The position numbers were made by a program, and so were the translations under genes. Positions 1-5,457 of a stretch of 5,457 nt of DNA are shown one piece after another. The notes beneath the pieces were generated by a model, which saw nothing but the letters and a program-made list of their open reading frames with translations, did not search any database and was not told where the DNA came from. This DNA is from Actinomycetota bacterium (GTDB taxonomy: Bacteria; Actinomycetota; Actinomycetes; S36-B12; UBA5976), in the NCBI GenBank assembly GCA_947486505.1, contig CANKTT010000098.1:1-5457 (forward strand). Direction: 5' to 3'. Each line of letters begins with the position of its first letter. The stretch's first letter is position 1.

Positions 1-882
1 ATTGCTGACGAACTTGGTTTGAACTTAGTTGTGATTCCCAATGAACTGATGGAACACCAAGTTGGAAGCTCGTTTAGCGATGAACTAGTAACACCAGAAA
101 TATTGCAACCTTACTTAACTGATGATGTTGCACTGGTAACGCTTTCCGTTGTTGCTTATCGTTCCGGCGCGCTGCACAACATTAAGGAACTTACTGATCT
201 GGTTCGTGCCTGCGGCGCACTTATGGTTTGGGACGCTAGCCACGCTGTTGGCGCTGTAGATATGCAGTTCGATCGTGATTGCGTAGATCTAGCCGTGGGT
301 TGTACATATAAATATGGAAATTCTGGACCAGGATCACCTGCTTGGTTGTATGTGAGCAAGCGAATTCAGACTGAGTTGCTGATGCCAATTCAAGGCTGGT
401 TTGCGCAACGCAACCAATTCCTCATGGGATCAAAGTTTGAACAGACCGAAGGCATGCGTGGCTTCCAAATTGCAAGTCCTTCAATCATTGGTCTGCTTTG
501 CATCGATGAAGGCTTTGGAATGATAGAGGAAGCATCTATTTCAGCGATTAATGCCAAGGCCTCAAAAGGCACTGACATGATGATCGAACTCTTTGATCAG
601 TGGCTCGTTCCTCTTGGCTATGAGCTGATTACCCCGCGTGATTCCAAATTGCGGGGCGGACACATCACTATCTACCATCCAGATGCCGCCCAGATTGCGC
701 GCGGACTACGTGATGACATGAAGGTAATTCCGGATTACCGAGCCCCAAACAGCATTCGTGTTGCTATTTCACCACTCGCAACTTCTTATGTTGAAGTTTT
801 CGATGGCTTTGAACGGATTCGTGATTACACAGAATCTGGAAAATACCAGGATTTAGATCTGAGTAACGTGAAGGTTACTTAG
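1..882 (+). CDS. kynU: Kynureninase, C-terminal ~293 residues (5' end outside window)
   Basis: Kynureninase is a PLP enzyme of fold type I (aminotransferase class V-like) that hydrolyses L-kynurenine to anthranilate and L-alanine in cytosolic tryptophan catabolism. The frame is open from base 1 (IADELG precedes the first possible start, TTG at 19), so the gene enters from the left; about 100 or more residues are missing against the usual ~400. Visible family motifs, numbered from base 1: YRSGALH near residue 53; WDASHAVGA with the PLP-contacting Asp 78 and His 81; TYKYGNSGPGSP with the Schiff-base lysine at residue 104 (codon 310-312); RGGH near 218; and the C-terminal PDYRAPNSIR block that supplies the substrate carboxylate-binding arginine. 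The usual PLYT after this block reads PLAT, a small deviation. Stop is TAG at 880-882. A DUF4389 gene follows 16 bp later on the same strand. Family assignment is confident; activity is inferred from retained residues. Confidence 0.92.
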   Translation: MADELGLNLVVIPNELMEHQVGSSFSDELVTPEILQPYLTDDVALVTLSVVAYRSGALHNIKELTDLVRACGALMVWDASHAVGAVDMQFDRDCVDLAVGCTYKYGNSGPGSPAWLYVSKRIQTELLMPIQGWFAQRNQFLMGSKFEQTEGMRGFQIASPSIIGLLCIDEGFGMIEEASISAINAKASKGTDMMIELFDQWLVPLGYELITPRDSKLRGGHITIYHPDAAQIARGLRDDMKVIPDYRAPNSIRVAISPLATSYVEVFDGFERIRDYTESGKYQDLDLSNVKVT

Positions 883-886
883 TCAC

Positions 887-890
887 GAGG
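887..890 (+). promoter_or_regulatory. Shine-Dalgarno-like GAGG for the DUF4389 gene
   Basis: GAGG (in the context CACGAGGT) ends 8 bases before the GTG at 899 and 14 bases before the in-frame ATG at 905. The 8-base spacing is close to the bacterial optimum, so this site favours the GTG start. It lies inside the 16-bp gap after the kynureninase stop, leaving no room for a separate conventional promoter there. Confidence 0.55.
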
Positions 891-898
891 TCTACGCT

Positions 899-1501
899 GT
901 GATTATGAGCAATCAAATTGAAACTGTCATTACTGTTCAGCTAGAAAATCGGGATCGCAAGTCAGTGCTTCTGCGCATTTTCCTGGTAGTTCCAATTGCA
1001 ATTTTCGTATCTGCATTTACCGCTTGGTCAGGATCAAGTGAAGCCTCAACATTCTTGTCTGGGCTGCTGTTCTTGCCGGTAGTACTTGCTCTGGTATTTC
1101 GCGGTATCTACCCTTCATACATCTTGGATTTCAATAAATCTTTACTTTCACTTTCAACGCGAGTTAGTGCCTACATCTTTTTGCTAAATGACAAATATCC
1201 TTCAATTGAGGAAAGTGAAGACGTAACAATTACGTTCCCAGATGTTGAAGGTGGCGCAAAACTAAACAGATACCTGCCATTAGTGAAATGGTTGCTAGCT
1301 ATTCCGCTCTACCTAGTTGGTGTTGTTTATGTCTTCTATGGTTTGGCAGTCTTGATCTTCACTTGGTTTACCATTTTGTTTACTGGAAAGATGCCGGCAT
1401 TTAGTGCCGAAGTACTTCTTGGGGTAACTCAGTATTGGAATCGCATTTACGGTTACGCATTTTTACTCGTAACGGATGAGTACCCAAGTTTTTCGCTCTA
1501 A
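899..1501 (+). CDS. DUF4389-type membrane protein, two tandem halves
   Basis: This is a 200-residue integral membrane protein of unknown function. The C-terminus (RIYGYAFLLVTDEYPSFSL, residues 182-200) is the signature ending of DUF4389 proteins, and LFTGKMPAF at about 161-168 matches the loop that normally precedes it. A shorter version of the same ending, RVSAYIFLLNDKYPS, sits at residues 88-102, and each half opens with a similar hydrophobic stretch (LLRIFLVVPIAIF at 24-36; LVKWLLAIPLYLVGV at 128-142). The protein therefore looks like two DUF4389-like halves in tandem. Predicted membrane spans: about 24-45, 53-72, and a long hydrophobic region at 125-162 able to hold two spans. GTG at 899 is chosen over ATG at 905 because of the GAGG spacing. 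It follows kynU by 16 bp, so co-transcription is likely, but no functional link is shown. The stop codon (1499-1501) is 2 bp from the stop of the opposing gene. Confidence 0.85.
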   Translation: MIMSNQIETVITVQLENRDRKSVLLRIFLVVPIAIFVSAFTAWSGSSEASTFLSGLLFLPVVLALVFRGIYPSYILDFNKSLLSLSTRVSAYIFLLNDKYPSIEESEDVTITFPDVEGGAKLNRYLPLVKWLLAIPLYLVGVVYVFYGLAVLIFTWFTILFTGKMPAFSAEVLLGVTQYWNRIYGYAFLLVTDEYPSFSL

Positions 1502-1503
1502 CA

Positions 1504-2337
1504 TTAGTAACTAGGATCGGTCGCTAGCGTTCTAAGCGCCTTGGCAATTGTTTCAATCTTTGCTTGCATCGTTGTTAAACCAAGTTCGAATGTCACTGCT
1601 GTGGTCTCTGGGAATGTGGAGTTGGCCCAGATCGTAAACGTTCCAGTGTAAGTATTCGTTGGCGATCCTGATTTTTCCCCAGCAATACATTCGGACTTAA
1701 ATGCCGTTAACTGCGAGAGACGATCACTTATCTCTGTTGTTCGCTCTGGTGGACAATCGATTTGGGCATAAGGCTGATGAAAAACCACAATTCGAGTTGG
1801 CTTTATCTTTTCGACAGCATTCATTAGTGCCAAGGTTTCAGGTTCACTTGCCGGACTTGGTCCACTGTAGGTTCGGGCGGAAGGATCTGACGCTGCCCAC
1901 CTAATTGGAAAATTGCGATTGATGTCGACTTTATTTGCATTTCTTCGCGTTTCAAGTTCCGCACCATCAGGATTGCCGTCACGAATTAGCCAAATGTTGG
2001 TGTTTGCCGGAGCGCCGCTGGCTGCCAACTCGTCAATTACTCGCTTGCCGTCAGGTTCATCCCCGTGAATTGTTCCAATGACCAGCAAAGTGTTGGCTGC
2101 TAAAGGGTTCGATCCATTTAAGTTGCAAGCTTCAATCGATGTTCCCTCGACCGAAGTTCCAACCGAGAGCATCTCTTGACACCCACCCGCAATAATTGCT
2201 GGTTGTGAATCTGGTGGTGTGTCTGCTGACATACCTGATGTCGAATCTTGCCAAATCCTTAACGCAGCCAAGACTGCCAACAAGGCAATAATGAGCAGCA
2301 AACTTTCAATCAGAATCATCCAAGTTTTGTAACGCAC
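1504..2337 (-). CDS. Membrane-anchored M14-family zinc carboxypeptidase (MpaA-like)
   Basis: A 277-residue metallopeptidase of the M14 carboxypeptidase clan. Residues 7-28 form one uncleaved-looking hydrophobic signal anchor, after which the enzyme should lie outside the membrane. Motifs in order: GTSVEGTSIEA (60-70), the substrate-side lead-in seen in murein-peptide amidases; GTIHGDEPDG with zinc ligands His 91 and Glu 94; RDGNPDG (119-125); VDINRNFP (137-144) with the substrate-binding Asn-Arg pair; YSGPSPASEPE (157-167); third zinc ligand His 187 in VVFHQP; and Glu 251 in TFELG as the general base. All catalytic residues appear intact. MpaA relatives cut the gamma-D-Glu-diaminopimelate bond of peptidoglycan peptides; that substrate is inferred, not shown. 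Four cysteines (53, 71, 195, 217) could form extracellular disulfides. GTG at 2337 is taken as start because the frame closes at TAG (2347-2349); ATG at 2317-2319 is an alternative. No clear Shine-Dalgarno precedes either. It lies 49 bp downstream of the giant repeat protein. Confidence 0.85.
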   Translation of the reverse strand: MRYKTWMILIESLLLIIALLAVLAALRIWQDSTSGMSADTPPDSQPAIIAGGCQEMLSVGTSVEGTSIEACNLNGSNPLAANTLLVIGTIHGDEPDGKRVIDELAASGAPANTNIWLIRDGNPDGAELETRRNANKVDINRNFPIRWAASDPSARTYSGPSPASEPETLALMNAVEKIKPTRIVVFHQPYAQIDCPPERTTEISDRLSQLTAFKSECIAGEKSGSPTNTYTGTFTIWANSTFPETTAVTFELGLTTMQAKIETIAKALRTLATDPSY

Positions 2338-2386
2338 ACAATGAATCTACTTGTTTATTGATTTTCCGATATAGACGCTTCCAAAC

Positions 2387-5300
2387 TTAACGAACCATAC
2401 CTGTGCTCTTTGAGTACCAAACAGTTGGCGTTGTACCTGCCGATTGACCAGTAACAGAAACAACTATGTGCAAGCCCTTGAATCGCTTGTTGAGGGCGAG
2501 TTTGGACGATGTTGCGTTTGCAATAACTGAACAGGTTTCTGGAACGGTTGATCCGAAGTATGAAACCTTGTCCGTGCAGGAATACCACTGGTAACTCAGG
2601 ACCGGCTTAGGGAATCCAGACCAAGGACCTGAAGAAACGCTAAGGGAGTTTTTGCCATTTGAAGTTGAGATAGTAAAGCCTGAGATAACCGGCTTGGACG
2701 CCGTATCAGCCTTTGTTGGGTTTTGCGACCACGTTGGGTGGAGCATCATGCCAGCTTGGCGCATTTCTACAGTTGCTCCTGGGGCGTAGCTAGTTCCTCT
2801 GCCGTTTGCCAAAGTGTTCCAACCCAAGAAGGTGTACCCATTTTTGCCTAGTCCACCGGTATTTTCAGGTGCAACAAAACTCTGACCGGCAGGGCGCATA
2901 ATTTGAGAAGGAACTGTTCCAACTTTGCTGCCGTTACCAAAGAATTTCGCCACTACTGCGTTTTCCACCGAGAAACCATTCCACTTGCCATCAACGAGTT
3001 TAAAGTGCGCTGACTTTAATTTGTAGACGGTTGCGTTCGCACTAACTCCGGCAAAGGCGTTAGCAGCAACTGTCGTTGGCGCCTTACCTAGGAAGTAGAT
3101 GCTTGTAAGTGAGCTTGCGTTCTGGAATGCGTTTGCCGCGATAGCAGTTACGTTGGCTGGGATTGAAACTTCACCGCTGCAACCAACGCTTTGAACTACG
3201 ACTCCGTTGTTAATCAAGATTGTGCCAGTAGCTTGGGAACCTTGCATGCAGTTGACATAGCCACTAGTTGAACTTGATCCATAAGGGCGCAAAACTTCTA
3301 GATCGTTCCAGGTAGGTTCTTCGCCAAATCCTGTGGCAGTGGTGCTGATGTAGGCCCTTGCTCCATTAGCTATGGAATTGAAGGCCCAGAAGCCAACAGA
3401 ATCTGGAGCGTTACCCAAGAAGTAAATGTCCTTAAGTGCTGTTGCATCTCGAAACGCAGTTCCCCCGATGCTTGTGACACCCGCTGGGATGGTGATGGAA
3501 GTTAGTGCGGTCGCGCCCTTGAAAGCGTTGCCCCCGATGCTTGTAACACTAGACGGGATGGTGATGGAAGTTAGGGCTGCACCGTAGAACGCGTGGTCCC
3601 CGATGCTGGTGACACCTGCTGGGATCACTACCGCTCCGACACAGTCACTACCAGCTGTAACAACACCGTCCGTGATTGTGTAAGTCGCACTGTTGTCCCC
3701 TGCCGCTGGAACCAATCCAGTTGAACACTTGAATTCGGTATCAAATCTCCAGATGGCATACAACGTAATGTCAGTGGTTGCAGTTGGTGTGTAAGGGAAG
3801 GAAACTACGTCGCCGTTTGCAGTAGTTGACCAGCCGGTGAGTGTGTAACCAGGACGAGTTGATACTGGGGCAGTTTCGATTGTGCCCCCGGTAGTAAACG
3901 ATCCTGGGGTAACAGTGCTACCACTAGCCGCGTTGTAAGTAACTACATGAGAGTCATCTTCAACGATTAGTTCGTTCCAAGTTTGACCTTCGTTACCGAA
4001 TCCTTGGGCTCCAACTTTGATGTGGGCCTTTGCGCCACCTGCAACACCGATGAAGGCATGCATGCCAACATCAGTTGGTGCATTTCCTTGGAAGTTAAAA
4101 TCCCTGAGTCCGATCGCGCCATAGAACGCGGCTCTACCAATACTTGTGACACCTGCTGGGATAGTGACTGACGTTAGTCCAGTGCCATAGAACGCACCAG
4201 ACCCAATGCTTGTAACACCTGCTGGGATAGTGACTGACGTTAGTGTGGTTGCACCCGCGAACGCATAAACTCCGAAGCCAGTGACGCTAGCCGGGATTGA
4301 ATAGGACGACCCGCTCTTACCCAATGGGTACTGGAGCAATGTAGTTGCATTCTTATTGAAGAGAACGCCATCAATTGAGGTAAAGCTCTGGTTCTCCGTA
4401 TCCACCGTGATGGATTTGAGTGCGGTTGCAAAATTAAACGCAAAGTCCCCGATGCTATTTACGCTTGCTGGGATGGTCAAAGAAGTTAATGCGGTTGCAC
4501 TGGAAAACGCATTTCCCCCAATGCTTGTCACACTAGACGGGATGCTGATGGAAGTTAGTGACGAAGCGTAGTAGAAGGCATAATTACCGATACTTGTTAC
4601 TCCATCTGCAATTACAACCGCACCAACGCAGTCACTACCATTTGTCAAAACACCATTAGTTACTGTGTAGGTCGCGCTGTTATCTCCAACTGCTGGAGCC
4701 AGACCAGTTGAACACTTGAATTCCGTGTCAAATCTCCAGATTGCATGCAACGTGATGTCAGTTGTAACGCCTGGCGCGTAAGGGAAAGTAACTATCTCTT
4801 CAGCTTTACCCGCAGTGGTTGACCAGCCAAGAAGTGTGTAGCCAGCGCGAGTTGAGATTGGCGCAGTTTCGATTGCGCCACCTGTGGTGAATGAACCTGA
4901 GGTAACAGCGGTGCCGTTTGCTGAATTGTATGTGACTGTGTTTTCACGATCAATGACTAAGCCATTCCAGGTCTGTCCTTCGCTTGCAAAACCTGTGGCA
5001 GTTGCGCTGATGTGGGCCTTGGCACCGCTGGAGATGTTACCGAAGGCATGGTCACCAACAAAATTCGGAGCATTCCCTGGGAAGTAAACGTCTTTCAGGG
5101 AGCTTGCGCCATAGAACGCGTAGTACCCGATGCTTGTGACACTATCTGGGATGGTGATGGAAGTTAGCCAGGTTGCGTATTGGAACGCATTGTTCCCGAT
5201 GCTTGTGACACCTGCTGGGATAGTGATGGAAGTTAGCCCGGTTGCGTAAGCGAACGCGTAGTTCCCGATGCTTGTTAGCTCGCTGCCTTGAGCAAAGGTG

Positions 5301-5457
5301 ATGGAAGTTAGCCCGGTTGCTTCAGCGAACGCGGCGTACCCGATGCTAGTGACACTTGACGGGATGGTGATGGAAGTTAGCCCGGTTGCGCCATAGAACG
5401 CGCCTTCCCCGATGCTTGTGACACCTTCTGGGATGGTGATGGAAGTTAGCCCGGTTG
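2387..5457 (-). CDS. Giant secreted BspA-like LRR / InlB-type repeat protein (N-terminus outside window)
   Basis: At least 1022 residues, with no stop between 5457 and the TAA at 2387-2389; the start is beyond the right edge. The first ATG/GTG/TTG in frame, TTG at 4750, falls inside the sequence TLHAIW of a repeat and is not credible as a start. Order from the N-terminal side: leucine-rich repeats of the BspA/TpLRR type (LRR_5; IGxxAF then LTSITIP, about 23 residues), a closing GNAP...TWN segment, and an InlB/Flg_new beta repeat ending AIW. This series recurs as a second full module (3749-4735), a third lacking the Flg_new part, and a reduced fourth. A diverged Flg_new repeat (2729-2959) and an Ig-like domain (2402-2692) finish the protein. 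Such proteins are usually surface-exposed and mediate adhesion or binding. Eight cysteines fall in four close pairs. No LPXTG motif or C-terminal membrane span is visible. Function is inferred from family only. Confidence 0.9.
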   Translation of the reverse strand, partial: TGLTSITIPEGVTSIGEGAFYGATGLTSITIPSSVTSIGYAAFAEATGLTSITFAQGSELTSIGNYAFAYATGLTSITIPAGVTSIGNNAFQYATWLTSITIPDSVTSIGYYAFYGASSLKDVYFPGNAPNFVGDHAFGNISSGAKAHISATATGFASEGQTWNGLVIDRENTVTYNSANGTAVTSGSFTTGGAIETAPISTRAGYTLLGWSTTAGKAEEIVTFPYAPGVTTDITLHAIWRFDTEFKCSTGLAPAVGDNSATYTVTNGVLTNGSDCVGAVVIADGVTSIGNYAFYYASSLTSISIPSSVTSIGGNAFSSATALTSLTIPASVNSIGDFAFNFATALKSITVDTENQSFTSIDGVLFNKNATTLLQYPLGKSGSSYSIPASVTGFGVYAFAGATTLTSVTIPAGVTSIGSGAFYGTGLTSVTIPAGVTSIGRAAFYGAIGLRDFNFQGNAPTDVGMHAFIGVAGGAKAHIKVGAQGFGNEGQTWNELIVEDDSHVVTYNAASGSTVTPGSFTTGGTIETAPVSTRPGYTLTGWSTTANGDVVSFPYTPTATTDITLYAIWRFDTEFKCSTGLVPAAGDNSATYTITDGVVTAGSDCVGAVVIPAGVTSIGDHAFYGAALTSITIPSSVTSIGGNAFKGATALTSITIPAGVTSIGGTAFRDATALKDIYFLGNAPDSVGFWAFNSIANGARAYISTTATGFGEEPTWNDLEVLRPYGSSSTSGYVNCMQGSQATGTILINNGVVVQSVGCSGEVSIPANVTAIAANAFQNASSLTSIYFLGKAPTTVAANAFAGVSANATVYKLKSAHFKLVDGKWNGFSVENAVVAKFFGNGSKVGTVPSQIMRPAGQSFVAPENTGGLGKNGYTFLGWNTLANGRGTSYAPGATVEMRQAGMMLHPTWSQNPTKADTASKPVISGFTISTSNGKNSLSVSSGPWSGFPKPVLSYQWYSCTDKVSYFGSTVPETCSVIANATSSKLALNKRFKGLHIVVSVTGQSAGTTPTVWYSKSTGMVR
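2402..2692 (-). other. C-terminal Ig-like domain of the giant protein
   Basis: About 97 residues, from PVISGFTIS to SKSTG. LSYQWYSC is the typical core-tryptophan strand of bacterial Ig-like domains, with a second cysteine 15 residues later (ETCSVI) and a closing strand pair (LHIVVSVTG, TPTVWYSKSTG). Similar tails occur on large secreted proteins of Actinobacteria. It ends three residues before the stop, with no sorting signal after it. Confidence 0.65.
2729..2959 (-). other. InlB/Flg_new-type beta repeat 3, diverged
   Basis: Keeps the central GYTFLGWNTLANGRG and a final LHPTW in place of AIW, but the first strand reads AVVAKFFGNGSKVG instead of VTYN..G and the middle is longer (about 77 residues). 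It is the least conserved of the three copies. Confidence 0.7.
2960..3256 (-). repeat. Super-module 4 (reduced and diverged)
   Basis: Starts with a diverged two-cysteine cap (VNCMQG...VGCSGEVSIP), keeps a single IAANAF leucine-rich unit, and ends with YFLGKAPTTVAANAF and a weakened closing segment in which KWNGFSV replaces TWNxLxV. It is followed by the diverged third Flg_new repeat. Confidence 0.7.
3293..3748 (-). repeat. Super-module 3 (truncated: lacks the Flg_new repeat)
   Basis: Opens with the same RFDTEFKCSTG...SDCVGAVVI cap as module 2 but has only three leucine-rich units (IGDHAF, IGGNAF, IGGTAF) before YFLGNAPDSVGFWAF and TWNDLEV. No InlB/Flg_new repeat follows; instead there is a short serine-rich linker (RPYGSSSTSG) leading into module 4. 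Confidence 0.82.
3749..3946 (-). other. InlB/Flg_new-type beta repeat 2
   Basis: Encodes VVTYNAASGSTV, SFTTGG, GYTLTGWSTTANGD and TTDITLYAIW, about 66 residues. It is a close copy of repeat 1, starting about 331 codons further toward the C-terminus, and carries the same IETAP.STR core. Confidence 0.87.
3749..4735 (-). repeat. Super-module 2 of the giant protein (complete, 329 residues)
   Basis: Begins with RFDTEFKCSTG, includes a cap whose two cysteines (codons at 4712-4714 and 4628-4630) flank a short beta-rich stretch, then IGNYAF, IGGNAF, IGDFAF, FGVYAF, IGSGAF and IGRAAF repeats. Between the third and fourth repeat is the island DGVLFNKN...YPLGK, a well-known variant in BspA-like proteins. 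It closes with FQGNAPTDVGMHAF...TWNELIV and a Flg_new repeat. The opening of module 3 lies exactly 987 bp (329 codons) further along and is still similar at DNA level. Confidence 0.88.
4736..4939 (-). other. InlB/Flg_new-type beta repeat 1
   Basis: Encodes TVTYNSANGTAV, then SFTTGG, the hallmark GYTLLGWSTTA, and TTDITLHAIW at the end, about 68 residues. This matches the Listeria-Bacteroides repeat (PF09479 type), a small beta domain common in extracellular adhesins. Confidence 0.85.
5126..5457 (-). repeat. Tandem 69-bp LRR-coding repeat array, runs off the right edge
   Basis: On the plus strand, units beginning CCCGATGCT start at 5126, 5195, 5264, 5339 and 5408, with spacings of 69, 69, 75 and 69 bp. 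The 75-bp unit encodes a 25-residue variant (TFAQGSELTS) known from BspA proteins. Units are very alike at DNA level: the last, partial unit matches the one at 5195 at 48 of 50 positions and the one at 5339 at 45 of 50, counted by eye. Such near-identity suggests recent expansion by slippage or unequal recombination. Confidence 0.9.

Larger units (their letters stand above)
4736..5457 (-). repeat. Super-module 1 of the giant protein (partial): LRRs, GNAP segment, Flg_new repeat
   Basis: Encodes five complete IGxxAF leucine-rich repeat units plus a partial one at the edge, then VYFPGNAPNFVGDHAF through TWNGLV (about 4955-5089), and then an InlB/Flg_new repeat. Its opening two-cysteine cap, if present, lies outside the window. 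No cysteine occurs in this stretch. Confidence 0.85.

Noticed and set aside
156..578. Two minus-strand open frames of 62-67 codons inside kynU
   Set aside because: They are antisense to a well-conserved enzyme gene, lack ribosome binding sites and have no recognisable protein motif.
632..656. Inverted repeat CCCCGC / GCGGGG with a 13-base spacer, resembling a terminator stem
   Set aside because: It lies within the kynureninase coding region, encodes the conserved RGG-containing segment, and is not followed by a T-run; likely chance.
2338..2386. AT-rich gap examined for a promoter (TATATC on the minus strand) or terminator
   Set aside because: No convincing -35 box at the right distance and no hairpin; the gap is too short and plain to support either call.
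2355..2588. Minus-strand open frame of 77 codons across the end of the giant gene
   Set aside because: It overlaps the Ig-like domain in another frame, shows no family motif and would replace a well-supported reading frame.
3983..5087. Several 60-70 codon open frames on both strands within the giant repeat gene
   Set aside because: They are by-products of the repetitive coding sequence; their translations have no recognisable domain and the same shadow pattern recurs with the repeats.
5126..5457. Regular 69-bp periodicity considered as a CRISPR array or non-coding satellite
   Set aside because: There is no repeat/spacer alternation, the period is a multiple of three, and the units translate cleanly into LRR_5 repeats in one continuous frame.

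Overview
The window (5457 bp) carries four protein-coding genes and no RNA gene, insertion sequence or CRISPR array that I can see. Coding is almost continuous, gaps are short (16, 2 and 49 bp), and no stretch of 300 bp lacks a gene. Base composition is near-balanced to slightly AT-rich by eye. The combination of a bacterial kynureninase, a DUF4389 membrane protein ending in DEYPSFSL, and a giant secreted repeat protein with an Ig-like C-terminus suggests a compact actinobacterial genome, perhaps a freshwater planktonic lineage such as Nanopelagicales (acI). That placement is inference from protein flavour, not from a marker gene.

Plus strand, left part: the C-terminal ~293 residues of a kynureninase (1-882, entering from the left edge), then, 16 bp later, a 200-residue membrane protein made of two DUF4389-type halves (899-1501). 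They are probably co-transcribed, but nothing in the sequence ties their functions together.

Minus strand, right part: a membrane-anchored M14-family zinc carboxypeptidase (1504-2337) lies 49 bp downstream of a very large repeat protein (2387-5457) whose N-terminus is outside the window. The two may form a cell-envelope operon. The two transcription units converge at 1502-1503 with only 2 bp between stop codons and no visible terminator hairpin.

The giant protein is the striking element. It is built from super-modules: a two-cysteine cap, an array of BspA-type leucine-rich repeats (about 23 residues, IGxxAF...LTSITIP), a conserved closing segment (GNAP...TWN), and an InlB/Flg_new-type beta repeat ending in AIW. 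Two near-complete modules and two progressively decayed ones are visible, followed by a diverged Flg_new repeat and an Ig-like C-terminal domain. The frame is open to the right edge as near-identical 69-bp tandem repeats, so the gene continues well beyond the window. The first in-frame ATG/GTG/TTG codon (TTG at 4750) is internal to a repeat and is not the real start.
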